From the NCBI RefSeq assembly GCF_046254955.1, contig NZ_JBJXRG010000001.1:434001-498000 (forward strand): a stretch of 64,000 nt of DNA, read 5' to 3'. This document shows positions 53,777 through 63,062 of the stretch, one piece after another (within the stretch, counting starts at the first letter, position 1; the number at the start of each line of letters is the position of its first letter). The position numbers and the translations under genes were made by a program. The notes beneath the pieces were generated by a model. The model searched no databases, was not told the DNA's origin, and saw nothing but the letters and a program-made list of their open reading frames with translations. The stretch is from Qipengyuania_C sp046254955 (GTDB lineage Bacteria > Pseudomonadota > Alphaproteobacteria > Sphingomonadales > Sphingomonadaceae).

Positions 53777-54882
53777 GCAGGCGCCATGCGGGCGCGCTGC
53801 CACAGATCGCGTAGCGCGCCCGGCAACCAATAGAGACCGACAAACCATGCCGGGGTCACCATCAGGCCCCAGTAAAAATTGTTCGCGCGTCCCGCGATCA
53901 TGAATAGCAGACCGTAACCTGCGAAAAGCAGGACTGCGGTGAGGCCCAGCCTGTCATTGAGCGCGGCCCAGCCGATCAGGGGAAGCATCACCATCGGCCC
54001 GGCAAGCCACACTGGCAGCATGTAAAGGCCGCTCGACAAGGTGATAAATTCGATCCAGCCACTCGCACCGCGCAGGGTCAACCAGCCGGCCGAGAGCGGG
54101 TCTTGCGGGCCGGTAAGCTGCGCGACCAACTGGACATGGGTCCATAGGAGCGAGCCGAAGGCCAGCACCAGCAATCCCCAGAAGAAAGTCTCGCGCCAAT
54201 CGCGTCGCCACATCGCCAACGCGCCCATCAGGAGGACGAAAGGAAGCGCATGCTCGCGGATCGCCAGCGCCAATGCAGCAGCAACCCATGCGGCGCGCCA
54301 CTTGCCCGGTCGGTGAAGCGCAAGCGCGAGCGCGATGAGCATTCCCGCCCAAGCCTCGTGGAGCACGAAATAGGTCGGCTTGAAGCCGACTGCCGCACCG
54401 ACGGCGAGCAACCCAAGCGCCATGATGCGCCGCGGTGGACGTTCCAGAAGCGGCGTGAGTCTTCGCCACCAAGCCCAGAAGGTGAGCAGCGCAAGCAATG
54501 CTCCAGCGGCGAGGACTCCCGTCTCTCCCAGCGCAGCGCTCGCTGTCGCCAGTGTGGGCAGGCGGACCGCAAAGCCGGGCCTTACCGGAAAGCTACGCGC
54601 GCGCTGCTCCTCGACGGCGACATGGTAATAGTTTTCGCCCGCCGCGACACGTTCGGTAATCCGGTCATAGAGCGCCAAGTCATCGTCGCGCTCCCCTTCG
54701 GTAGCCTCGGGTGCCACGGGAGCATCGCCAACCGGCTGCGCCGGCCCAGCTGCCACTGTCAGTTCTTCGGGGGCCGAGGGAACATAGACAATTGCCGCCA
54801 GCACCAGCAGCGCGCCAATCGCCGCAATCAAAGCGCGCGCCTGCCCCCGCGAAACGGATGCGAAACGCGTCACTGATTCCAT
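53773..54882 (-). CDS. polytopic membrane protein, glycosyltransferase-like
   Basis: A 369-residue membrane protein with about eight to nine helices. A large extracytoplasmic loop after helix 1 contains DLALYDRITERVAAGENYYHVAVEEQRARSF (in part). The DR..E and long first loop recall GT-C glycosyltransferases (GT87/GT39-like), but no diagnostic DxD is certain. ATG 54882 follows the ubiB stop directly. It converges on the DUF4345 gene with a four-base overlap. Confidence 0.55.
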   Translation of the reverse strand: MESVTRFASVSRGQARALIAAIGALLVLAAIVYVPSAPEELTVAAGPAQPVGDAPVAPEATEGERDDDLALYDRITERVAAGENYYHVAVEEQRARSFPVRPGFAVRLPTLATASAALGETGVLAAGALLALLTFWAWWRRLTPLLERPPRRIMALGLLAVGAAVGFKPTYFVLHEAWAGMLIALALALHRPGKWRAAWVAAALALAIREHALPFVLLMGALAMWRRDWRETFFWGLLVLAFGSLLWTHVQLVAQLTGPQDPLSAGWLTLRGASGWIEFITLSSGLYMLPVWLAGPMVMLPLIGWAALNDRLGLTAVLLFAGYGLLFMIAGRANNFYWGLMVTPAWFVGLYWLPGALRDLWQRARMAPA

Positions 54883-54884
54883 GA

Positions 54885-56447
54885 CTAGCCGATCCATCCT
54901 TGTGCCGCAGCGAGCCAGGCGCCGAGCGCGCCTGCACCAAGCGCCAGGGCATAGCCGAGCCAGCGGCCCGAACCCTCGTCCCGCTCGCGCCGCTCCCAGA
55001 CCAGTTCCACGTCCGGCAAAGGCGGCGGTTCAGGTGCTCCGCCCTTGGGCGGGAAGCGATCCTCGATCCTGCGGATCAGGTCGGGCAGGCGAAGGAGTGT
55101 TTCGGTATCTTCCTTGATCCGGTCGGCCAGCATGGCTTCCGGGCCGAGCTCGTCGCGGATCCATGCGCGCACGTAGGGCGCAGAGGTGTCCCACATGTTG
55201 ATCTCTGGATCGAGCTGCGTCGCGATCCCCTCGACCATCACCATGGTCTTTTGCAGCAAAAGGAGGTGCGGCTGCGTCTGCATGTCGAAATCGCGCGTAA
55301 TCGCGAACAGGCCATCGAGCATCTGGCCTACGCTGAGTTCGCTCACCGGCTTCCCGCGCATCGGCTCGCCTACCGCCCGCAGGGCAGTCGCAAATTCGTC
55401 GACCGAATGGTAGCTCGGCACATATTGCGCTTCGAAGTGGATTTCGGCGACGCGGCGGTAATTGCCGGTCGTGAGACCATAGAGGATTTCTGCCAGCCAT
55501 AGCCGCGCGCGCCGATCGATCCGGCCCATAATTCCGAAATCGATTGCGACGATGGTGCCGTCGCTGCGCACGAACAGGTTGCCCTGGTGCATGTCGGCAT
55601 GAAAGAACCCGCCGTCGATTGCCTGGTGGAGGAAGGCCAGCACCAGGCGCTTGGCCAGCGATTTGAGATCGTGCCCGGCAGCACGCAATTCATCGACCTT
55701 GCTGATCTTGATGCCGTCGACCCATTCAACAGTCATCACGCGGCCATTGGTCCGGTCCCAGTCGATTGCCGGGATATGATAGCCTTCGATGGCATGCATC
55801 ACGTCTGCGAGTTCTGATGCTGATGCTGCTTCGCGCCGCAAGTCGAGCTCGCGATTGGTCCAGCGCTTGAAGTTGGCGACCACGAGGCGCGGTCGCAGCC
55901 GAGATGCTTCGCCGCCTAATGCTTCCAGATGCGCTGCGGCCCACTCGTATGTCTGGATATCTCGCGCGAACTGCTCACGGATTCCAGGGCGCAGGACCTT
56001 GAGCGCGACTGCGCGTCCATCGCTGGTCACGGCCTTGTGAACCTGCGCGATCGAAGCCGAACCCACCGGCTCCGGATCGATCTCGGCAAACAGTTCCGAG
56101 ATGGACTGTGCGAAAGTTCCATCGATTGATCGCTCGATTGCGGCGAACGGCAGCGGTGGCAGATCATCCTGCAGGCTGAGAAGATTACGTGCCGCTTCTT
56201 CGCCGACAAGATCGGGGCGTGTTGCCAGCGTCTGGCCAAGCTTGATAGCAGCGGGGCCGATGTCCTTGAATGCCCCGGCGTAATCGGGGGTGCGCGGCTG
56301 CAGGGTCCCGAACCGGGCAACCCGTGCCAGTCGCTTTACGGGCCCCGGCGTATTCGGATCGGCTTCAATGCCGCGCAAGGCACCGTGCCTCGCAAGCGTC
56401 CGCCCCCATTTGAGCAGCCGGAAGATATGGGTGCTAGGTCTTGTCAC
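54885..56447 (-). CDS. ubiB: ubiquinone biosynthesis kinase-like protein UbiB
   Basis: A 520-residue ABC1/ADCK-family protein needed for ubiquinone synthesis. The KxGQ motif is in AIKLGQTLATRPDLVG; the unusual kinase core shows VGSASIAQVHKAV (Ala-rich loop), ADMHQGNLFV and IDFGIMGRI. Two C-terminal helices anchor it. GTG 56447, just after the ubiE stop, is preferred to ATG 56483 inside ubiE. Operon ubiE-ubiB. Confidence 0.92.
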   Translation of the reverse strand: MTRPSTHIFRLLKWGRTLARHGALRGIEADPNTPGPVKRLARVARFGTLQPRTPDYAGAFKDIGPAAIKLGQTLATRPDLVGEEAARNLLSLQDDLPPLPFAAIERSIDGTFAQSISELFAEIDPEPVGSASIAQVHKAVTSDGRAVALKVLRPGIREQFARDIQTYEWAAAHLEALGGEASRLRPRLVVANFKRWTNRELDLRREAASASELADVMHAIEGYHIPAIDWDRTNGRVMTVEWVDGIKISKVDELRAAGHDLKSLAKRLVLAFLHQAIDGGFFHADMHQGNLFVRSDGTIVAIDFGIMGRIDRRARLWLAEILYGLTTGNYRRVAEIHFEAQYVPSYHSVDEFATALRAVGEPMRGKPVSELSVGQMLDGLFAITRDFDMQTQPHLLLLQKTMVMVEGIATQLDPEINMWDTSAPYVRAWIRDELGPEAMLADRIKEDTETLLRLPDLIRRIEDRFPPKGGAPEPPPLPDVELVWERRERDEGSGRWLGYALALGAGALGAWLAAAQGWIG

Positions 56448-56451
56448 GCTG

Positions 56452-57183
56452 TCAGCTTTTCCAACCCGAATGGATCGCGACAAGGCCGCCCATGATCGGT
56501 TCGACCCGCGTGTTGGTGAATCCGGCGTCGCGGATCATTTGCTCGAACTCCGGCATCGCTGGAAAACGGCGAATCGATTCGATCAGGTAGCGATAGCTGT
56601 CTTCATCCTGCGCGATGACCTTGCCGATCTGCGGTACGAGCTTGTGCGAATAGAGATCATAGGCCTGCTTCATCCCAGGCCAAGTCATGGTCGAGAATTC
56701 GAGACAGAAGAACCGCCCGCCGAACTTGAGCACGCGGTGCGCCTCAGCCAGCGCCTTGTCGATATGCGTCACGTTGCGGATGCCGAACGCGATCGTATAG
56801 GCATCGAACATGCGATCGGGATAGCTGAGCTGCTCGGCGTTCTGGCAGGACCAGACGAGGCCATCCATGCCCCGATCGAGCGCCCGCTCGATCCCGACGT
56901 CGAGCATATCCTGGTTGATATCGGCGACGGTCACTTCCGCACCGCGCGCAGCCATGCGGAAGGCAATATCGCCCGTGCCGCCCGCCATATCCAGCACCGC
57001 CTCGCCCGGCTGCGGTTTCACCAGCCGCACAAAGCGATCCTTCCAGAGCCGGTGCATGCCGCCTGACATCGCATCGTTCATGATGTCATATTTGCGCGCG
57101 ACGTTGGAGAAGACCTCGCCGACGCGCTCGACCTTCTCGTCCGCAGCGATATCTTCATAACCAAAGGAAACAATATCGTTCAT
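56452..57183 (-). CDS. ubiE: ubiquinone/menaquinone biosynthesis C-methyltransferase
   Basis: A 243-residue SAM methyltransferase acting on demethoxy-quinone rings. It has VGEVFSNVARKYDIMNDAMSGG, the SAM motif AVLDMAGGTGDIAFRMA and the family signature FGIRNVTHIDKALAEAHRVLKFGGRF (in part). ATG 57183 is the family start; the open frame extending to 57573 overlaps mutM and is ignored. It is divergent from mutM. Confidence 0.95.
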   Translation of the reverse strand: MNDIVSFGYEDIAADEKVERVGEVFSNVARKYDIMNDAMSGGMHRLWKDRFVRLVKPQPGEAVLDMAGGTGDIAFRMAARGAEVTVADINQDMLDVGIERALDRGMDGLVWSCQNAEQLSYPDRMFDAYTIAFGIRNVTHIDKALAEAHRVLKFGGRFFCLEFSTMTWPGMKQAYDLYSHKLVPQIGKVIAQDEDSYRYLIESIRRFPAMPEFEQMIRDAGFTNTRVEPIMGGLVAIHSGWKS

Positions 57184-57307
57184 GCGCTGCGCCTTAGAGA
57201 GAATTGCGGTGACGGCAAAGGGGTTAAGGGGGGGGGTGAGGGCTGGCACCGAAACCGGCGATCCGCCATAGCCAATCGCGACAGCTAGCCAAATCGCCGG
57301 AAAGCAG

Positions 57308-58123
57308 ATGCCCGAACTTCCCGAAGTCGAAACCACAGTCCGCGGCCTCGCGCGCTTTCTCGAAGGCGAAGAGATCACGCGCGTCACGCTCAATCGGGCT
57401 GATCTGCGCCGGCCATTTCCACAAGATCTGGTGCAAGTAATGACAGGAGCGAGGGTCACCTCGCTTGGTAGGCGCGCCAAATATGGCCTTATCCATACGG
57501 ACCGCGACCAGACATTGGTCTTCCATCTGGGCATGAGCGGGCGCTGGCGGATCGATCCCGAAGCGCCCGACAAGCACGATCACCTTATAATGGAGACCAG
57601 CGATCACCGCTTTGCCTTGTGCGATCCGCGGCGGTTCGGTTCAGTCGATCTCGTCACAACTCCGGGCCTGGAGAGCTGGCCCACATTCGCCGCTCTGGGG
57701 CCCGAACCGCTGGGCCCCGGACTGACTGCCGCGCATCTCAAGTCCGCTCTCGTGGGGCGCAAGCAGGCGATCAAGCTATGCCTGCTCGACCAGCGGATCG
57801 TCGCTGGCCTCGGCAATATATATGTTTGCGAAGCGTTGTTTCGTGCGGGCATCCATCCGCGCAAACCGGGCGGTAAAGTATCTCGTCCTGCGCTGGAGCG
57901 GCTTGTCCCTTACATAAGGGAGGTCCTGAACCAGTCGATCGGCGATGGCGGATCGACCTTGCGCGATTATGCCGCGCCGACCGGCGAGCTGGGCTATTTC
58001 GCAACCCGCTTCGATGTCTATGGCCGCGAGGGCGAGCCATGCCGCAGGGATGACGGCGGAACCATCCGGCGGATCAACCAGGGTGGACGCAGCACATGGT
58101 TCTGCCCTAAGTGCCAGCGCTAG
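57308..58123 (+). CDS. mutM: formamidopyrimidine-DNA glycosylase
   Basis: A 271-residue Fpg/MutM that removes 8-oxoguanine. The catalytic N-terminus is PELPEVETTVRGL, a K in LGRRAKYGL follows, and the H2TH region contains QRIVAGLGNIYVCEALF. The C-terminal zinc finger reads EPCRRDDGGTIRRINQGGRSTWFCPKCQ, in which the second cysteine of the usual CxxC pair is Asp. It may still fold, or bind zinc with three Cys and one Asp. Length is normal. Confidence 0.94.
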   Translation: MPELPEVETTVRGLARFLEGEEITRVTLNRADLRRPFPQDLVQVMTGARVTSLGRRAKYGLIHTDRDQTLVFHLGMSGRWRIDPEAPDKHDHLIMETSDHRFALCDPRRFGSVDLVTTPGLESWPTFAALGPEPLGPGLTAAHLKSALVGRKQAIKLCLLDQRIVAGLGNIYVCEALFRAGIHPRKPGGKVSRPALERLVPYIREVLNQSIGDGGSTLRDYAAPTGELGYFATRFDVYGREGEPCRRDDGGTIRRINQGGRSTWFCPKCQR

Positions 58124-58276
58124 GGCTAACCACACGGCCAGGCTTCGTCCCACGCAATTCTTGACCTTGCGGGCAGGCATGACTATGTGGCGCGCTTTCC
58201 GGCGTGAATCGCCGATCCAGCAAATTTGTTTTACAGGAAATCCGGCCGCCCAAGGCGGTCAGACACAAGGACGAAC

Positions 58277-58537
58277 ATGGCCAATACGCCGCAAGCAAAA
58301 AAGCGCATCCGTCGCAACAACCGCCGCGCCGAGATCAACACTGCGCGCATGAGCCGCATTCGCGGTTTCGTGAAGAAGGTCGAAACGGCCTGTGAGGCTG
58401 GCGACAAGACTGCCGCTGCCGAAGCGCTCAAGGCTGCCCAGCCTGAAATGGCTCGCGGCGTTGCACGCGGCGTGCTGCACAAGAATACGGCCGCTCGCAA
58501 ACTGAGCCGGCTGACGAAGCGCGTCTCGGCGCTCTGA
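58277..58537 (+). CDS. rpsT: 30S ribosomal protein S20
   Basis: An 86-residue basic, helical S20. MANTPQAKKRIRRNNRRAEINTARMSRIR-type start (shown in part) and C-terminal KNTAARKLSRLTKRV are diagnostic. ATG 58277 is chosen over the longer frame. A terminator follows at 58580 and dnaA lies downstream, the conserved alphaproteobacterial order. Confidence 0.97.
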   Translation: MANTPQAKKRIRRNNRRAEINTARMSRIRGFVKKVETACEAGDKTAAAEALKAAQPEMARGVARGVLHKNTAARKLSRLTKRVSAL

Positions 58538-59052
58538 TTCGCGACTCGATTCGGGCTCTGATGGGCCCGCCGAACAATGGGGCTGGCGCCAAAAGCGTCG
58601 GCCCTTTTTACATCCGGCTCCAAGCTCCAGCTCGCCGACCCGTCAAATGTTAAGTCGCGATTACACTAACCCTAGGAGTTTCCACGATTCGCATGGGCCT
58701 GAAGCAACAGAGTCAATAAAAACAACAACTTCCACGCAAGTCTGCGGGTTGTGTCGAGTCAATAGTTTTATTTCTCTTTTTTTACACTTTCCCCCCTTGC
58801 GTCCTGCGGCTGAGGCTTCATAAATCAATCCATCGCTCGAGGTTGGACAGCTTGAGCATTTACAGTTTTGGCAGTGGGGGAACCTCTCGAAAGCCGTGCT
58901 TTTGGGGAACGGCGGAGCCTTCCCTGCCAAGGGGGAAGATGGAGACGGTGCGGGCCATATCCGGACGCATCGAACAAGGGACGGGAAGCGCAAGGGCAGA
59001 TGGCCAATAACAATAAGCGTGCGGGAAATGCGCGCCGCAATCGCGAGGACTC
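58536..59052 (+). promoter_or_regulatory. dnaA upstream region with seven GANTC (CcrM) sites
   Basis: These 516 non-coding bases contain GANTC at 58536, 58543, 58548, 58686, 58710, 58756 and 59048. Three sit in 17 bases at the rpsT stop, and two lie in a repeated GAGTCAATA 46 bases apart. An AT-rich tract follows at 58715-58800. CcrM methylation and GcrA are known to tie dnaA transcription to the cell cycle in Caulobacter, so this is the likely dnaA control region. Confidence 0.6.
58580..58609 (+). terminator. rho-independent terminator after rpsT
   Basis: A 10-bp stem (58580-58589 with 58595-58604, including two G-U pairs) with a five-base loop is followed by TTTTT. Confidence 0.85.
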
Positions 59053-59053
59053 A

Positions 59054-60463
59054 ATGGAAGATCTGGAAGCCGTAAACCTGGCCGCCGATTGGGCAGATAT
59101 CAGCCAGGGACTGCGAAAGGATCTTGGTCACCAACTCCACAGCCAATGGATCAAACCGATCCAGGTCGGTGGCCTCAACAACGAGACGGGGACACTTGAT
59201 CTCTACCTGCCGACGGAGTTCTCCGCCAATTGGGTGCAGGACCGCTTCGCCGACCGTCTGTCGCTCGCATGGAAGATCGCCCGCAGCGAAGTGCGTCACG
59301 TCAAGATAAGCGTCCATCCCGGTCGCCGGCAACTACCCGAGCTTCGTCTTGGTGGTGGTCCGCGCGCTGCCAATGATGGCCTCGATCCCAGCGCGCTCGG
59401 CCTTGCCGCCGGCACGATTGGCGACAACGGTTTCACCTCTTCGGTAGGCCTCGACGCGTCGCTCACCTTCGCAGCATTCGTGACGGGCGAGACCAATATC
59501 CTTGCCTGCAACGCCGCGCAGCGGATGGCCGCAACCGAAACGCCGCAATTCTCGCCGCTCTACATCAAAGCCGCGACAGGCCAGGGCAAGACCCACCTGA
59601 TGCACGCGATCGGCCACTCCTACCTGCAAGCTCATCCGCGCGCGCGCATCTTCTACTGCAGCGCCGAGCGCTTCATGGTCGAGTTCGTTCAGGCGCTGAA
59701 GCAGAACCAGATGATCGAGTTCAAAGCGCGGTTGCGCAGCTTTGACCTGCTGCTGGTCGACGACATTCAGTTTATCATCGGCAAGGCTTCCGCGCAGGAA
59801 GAACTGCTCTACACAATCGATGCGCTGCTGGCGGAAGGGAAGCGTCTGGTGTTCGCCGCCGACCGCGCGCCGCAAGCGCTCGACGGGGTCGAGCCGCGGC
59901 TTCTCTCGCGCCTTTCGATGGGTCTCGTCGCCGATATCCAGGCGGCCGACATCGAACTGCGCCGCAAGATCCTCGAATCGAAGCTCACGCGTTTTGCCCC
60001 GCTCGAAGTGCCGGGCGACGTCATCGAATTCCTTGCCCGCACCATCACGCGCAATGTCCGCGAGCTGGTTGGCGGCCTCAACAAGCTGATCGCCTATGCC
60101 CAGCTGACCGGCCAGGAAGTGTCGCTCCAGCTCGCCGAAGAGCAGCTGACCGACATCCTTTCAGCCAATCGCCGCCGGATCACAATCGACGAAATCCAGC
60201 GCACGGTGTGCCAGTTCTACCGCATCGACCGCTCGGAAATGTCATCCAAGCGCCGCGCGCGCGCCGTAGTCCGGCCGCGCCAGGTCGCGATGTATCTCGC
60301 CAAGGTTCTCACCCCGCGCAGTTATCCCGAAATTGGACGCAAGTTCGGCGGGCGCGATCACTCGACGGTAATCCATGCCGTGCGGCTGATCGAGGATTTG
60401 CGCAAACGCGACGCCGATATGGACGGCGATGTGCGCAGCCTGTTGAGACAGCTCGAAAGCTAG
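59054..60463 (+). CDS. dnaA: chromosomal replication initiator DnaA
   Basis: A 469-residue initiator. Domain I starts near WADISQGLRKDLGHQLHSQW; the AAA+ core has AATGQGKTHLMHAIG (Walker A) and LLLVDDIQFI (Walker B); domain IV binds DNA through RPRQVAMYLAKVL and GGRDHSTVIHA. ATG 59054 has GAGGA ahead; ATG 59000 would add 18 basic residues and is a possible alternative. It follows rpsT. Confidence 0.95.
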   Translation: MEDLEAVNLAADWADISQGLRKDLGHQLHSQWIKPIQVGGLNNETGTLDLYLPTEFSANWVQDRFADRLSLAWKIARSEVRHVKISVHPGRRQLPELRLGGGPRAANDGLDPSALGLAAGTIGDNGFTSSVGLDASLTFAAFVTGETNILACNAAQRMAATETPQFSPLYIKAATGQGKTHLMHAIGHSYLQAHPRARIFYCSAERFMVEFVQALKQNQMIEFKARLRSFDLLLVDDIQFIIGKASAQEELLYTIDALLAEGKRLVFAADRAPQALDGVEPRLLSRLSMGLVADIQAADIELRRKILESKLTRFAPLEVPGDVIEFLARTITRNVRELVGGLNKLIAYAQLTGQEVSLQLAEEQLTDILSANRRRITIDEIQRTVCQFYRIDRSEMSSKRRARAVVRPRQVAMYLAKVLTPRSYPEIGRKFGGRDHSTVIHAVRLIEDLRKRDADMDGDVRSLLRQLES

Positions 60464-60566
60464 GCCCTTCCCAAGCCTGTGGATTGCGGGGACAGCCTCC
60501 CCCCCGGTCGCCGTGCCTTCCACAAGGTATCGACAGTCCGTGCACAGGCTGTAAACAGCTTGTCCC

Positions 60567-61352
60567 ATGAGTTCTGAACCGCTTTCTCCCCAACGTTTGG
60601 ACCGCTTCGCACGCCATATCGTGCTGCCGGAAATCGGCGGGGCGGGACAGGTCGCGCTGGCTGGCAAGCATGTCGCGCTCGTCGGTCTCGGCGGTATCGG
60701 TTCGCCCGCGCTGCAATATCTTGCGGCCGCCGGAATCGGCACGCTGACGCTGGCCGATGACGATGTAGTCGATGCCAGCAATCTCCAGCGCCAGACAGTC
60801 TATCGCGAGGCGGATGTGGGCCGCGCGAAGGTTGAGGCTGCGAGCGAATGGCTCGCCGGGTTCGAGGGGGAGATAGAGATCCGCTCGGAGCCGGTAAGGG
60901 TTTCGGGAGATAGCGCCGCGCGGATCCTGGGAGATGCCGACCTTGTGCTCGATGGATGTGACAACTTCGCGACACGGCTGGCGGTTTCCGATGCCTGCGT
61001 CGCCCTGGGTATCCCACTGCTTTCCGCTGCGGTCGGCCGCTTCCAGGGCCAGGTGGGCGCCTTCGCTGGTCACCTCGATGATCAGCCCTGCTATCGCTGC
61101 TTCGTTGGCGACGCCTTCGATGCAGAGGATTGCGACACCTGCGCCGAAGACGGGATGCTCGGCGCCATGGCCGGATGGGCCGGAACCTTCGCGGCGATGC
61201 AGGCGGTGCGCGTGCTGCTCGAGGGGGTCAGCACCTTCGGCGATCCGCAGTGGGGCAAGCTCCATATCCTCGACGGGATGAAGCCGGGCATGCGGACGCT
61301 CGGCATTGCCAAGGACTCGGCATGCAAGGGTTGCGGGGCGAACTTCGGCTAA
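60567..61352 (+). CDS. E1-like adenylyltransferase, MoeB/ThiF family
   Basis: A 261-residue ThiF/MoeB-type enzyme that adenylates the C-terminus of a sulfur-carrier protein (MoaD or ThiS). It has the nucleotide loop VALVGLGGIGSPALQYLAAAGIG, DDDVVDASNLQRQTVY and DGCDNFATRLAVSDA. Zinc cysteines appear in CYRCF and CKGCGANF. No rhodanese domain. Which carrier it serves is not clear from neighbours. Confidence 0.9.
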   Translation: MSSEPLSPQRLDRFARHIVLPEIGGAGQVALAGKHVALVGLGGIGSPALQYLAAAGIGTLTLADDDVVDASNLQRQTVYREADVGRAKVEAASEWLAGFEGEIEIRSEPVRVSGDSAARILGDADLVLDGCDNFATRLAVSDACVALGIPLLSAAVGRFQGQVGAFAGHLDDQPCYRCFVGDAFDAEDCDTCAEDGMLGAMAGWAGTFAAMQAVRVLLEGVSTFGDPQWGKLHILDGMKPGMRTLGIAKDSACKGCGANFG

Positions 61353-61451
61353 CGACCCAACTTCTGCCATGAACTCCCGCCACTCTTTTGCCAAAAGCGG
61401 ACGTAGTTTGCGCTATCTCCTTAAGATGAAGGCGTCGCAGGGCTTAACTAA

Positions 61452-62648
61452 TCAAGCGGGCTGAGCATTCTTGCGCAATGGCACGTTCCAGTCGTTCAAG
61501 GTTGCTGCACGCCAAGTCCATTCAAGCGGCCCATAGCGGTATCGGGCGTACCACCACTTCGCGATCAGGATCTGCAATCCAAAAAAGGCCATTGCGAGCA
61601 AGATTCTCGTTTGCGTGTCCCACACCTCAGCCATTCCGAGCCCGAATTGATACAGTATGGGAACGGCGATAAATGAATGCGCAACGTAAAGCGTAAGGGT
61701 CATCCGTCCGGGACCCCTGAACAGGCCAACGAGCCACTGTACTGGCGAATTCCACAAAAGCGCCAGAAGTCCGATTTGAGCAGTTATTGCGCTAATTCCT
61801 ATCCACTGGAACAAGATTGCACTTTCAGTGAAGGGACCGATGGCGAAAGTGCCGTTTGGTGCTGATCCTGGCACCATCGGCTTTACGAAAAATTCGAGGA
61901 TCGCGAAGATGGTGCCGGCAATGAGAGCTAGTGCCAATGCAAACCCGCGATCTTTCGCAATGCGGGCGAAGAAACCGGTCCGCTGGATGACAACCCCCAC
62001 AGCAAACAGCCCGGCAATCTCGCTTACCCTGCCAAAAGACCAGTTTATCGACCACTTGACGAGGTTGCCCTCGATCAAATTCGCACTGATGAGTTCTCCC
62101 AAGCTGCCGTTTCTGAAAACATCCCAAAGGCCGGAGCTGGCAAAATAGGGTTCTGACGCAGCAAAGGCATTGCCCCAATGAGCCAGCAGCCATTGGACGA
62201 GCAACGGTATCTGAAGGAAGAACAGGCCCGCAATTGCCATCAGTGCATAATTGCTGCGAATTCTGTCCAGCGGGATTAGCAGAAGGCCGAGCAACGCGAG
62301 CAACCGGAGAATCTCGGGGGAATACAGCAGCGAGTGGACAAACCCGATCCCCAAAAGGAGCAACAGTCGCCACGCAAAACGGCCCGTGAAATCGATGCCG
62401 CGTCCGCGCTGGTTGGCCATGATTGTTGCGAAGCTGAACCCGAAAAGCAGCGCGAATATCGCGAAGGCCTTGCTGCCGAAGAGGAAGAAAATGGCCTGCC
62501 CCCACGGATCGTCGGTCGATCGCGATAAACCAACGCCATATGCTTCAGCCGCATGCACCATGAGCAATCCGAACAAGGCGAAACCTCGAAGGGCATCGAC
62601 AAATTCAATTCGTTCAGGCCGAACCTGCACACCGCTTGCGTCGTTCAT
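61452..62648 (-). CDS. DUF418-family membrane protein
   Basis: A 398-residue membrane protein with about ten helices. It begins RIEFVDALRGFALFGLLMVH (the DUF418/acyltransferase-3-like start) and ends with the DUF418 block FRGPGRMTLTLYVAHSFIAVPILYQFGLG and LIAKWWYARYRYGPLEWTWR. The longer frame to 62786 is ignored since ATG 62648 has GGGGGGAA ahead. Function unknown; slightly lower GC than neighbours. Confidence 0.85.
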   Translation of the reverse strand: MNDASGVQVRPERIEFVDALRGFALFGLLMVHAAEAYGVGLSRSTDDPWGQAIFFLFGSKAFAIFALLFGFSFATIMANQRGRGIDFTGRFAWRLLLLLGIGFVHSLLYSPEILRLLALLGLLLIPLDRIRSNYALMAIAGLFFLQIPLLVQWLLAHWGNAFAASEPYFASSGLWDVFRNGSLGELISANLIEGNLVKWSINWSFGRVSEIAGLFAVGVVIQRTGFFARIAKDRGFALALALIAGTIFAILEFFVKPMVPGSAPNGTFAIGPFTESAILFQWIGISAITAQIGLLALLWNSPVQWLVGLFRGPGRMTLTLYVAHSFIAVPILYQFGLGMAEVWDTQTRILLAMAFFGLQILIAKWWYARYRYGPLEWTWRAATLNDWNVPLRKNAQPA

Positions 62649-63062
62649 CCAATTCCCCCCATGGATCCCCGGCGCGACCCCGGATGGAATAGGCACTGCG
62701 TAGTTTTGTTTGTCAATGTGAGGCTCCGGAATACTGCGACCGCATTGATTGCCAAGAGTTGCTAGAGCAGACCGTCTGTTTCCCACCCACTCTAGCGGAC
62801 GAGGCGCTTTCCTACGGCCTCGCGTGCGAGCTAGGATCGAGGTTGCTCTTTGACCCAGTCCAGAACCCCCGAAAGCTCACGTCACTGCGCGTATGCGTGT
62901 TTTCGCGCATTACTATCGCCTGCTAGCGTGATTTCGATGCCTCTTGCGAGATATCGAAAGGTGACACTCGGCAACACTGAACCACGCTTATCTCACTGTT
63001 TATAAACCCGAAATCCGAACCGGAATGTTTCGCAAGACCGGCCCCTCGATGCTCCACCCGGC
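62649..63062. other. intergenic region without a recognised gene
   Basis: 414 bases between the DUF418 gene start and the sirtuin stop. It would carry the DUF418 promoter. A short inverted repeat (TTTCGAT and ATCGAAA, about 62932-62960) is the only structure noticed. The reading frames crossing it look like chance frames. Confidence 0.5.
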
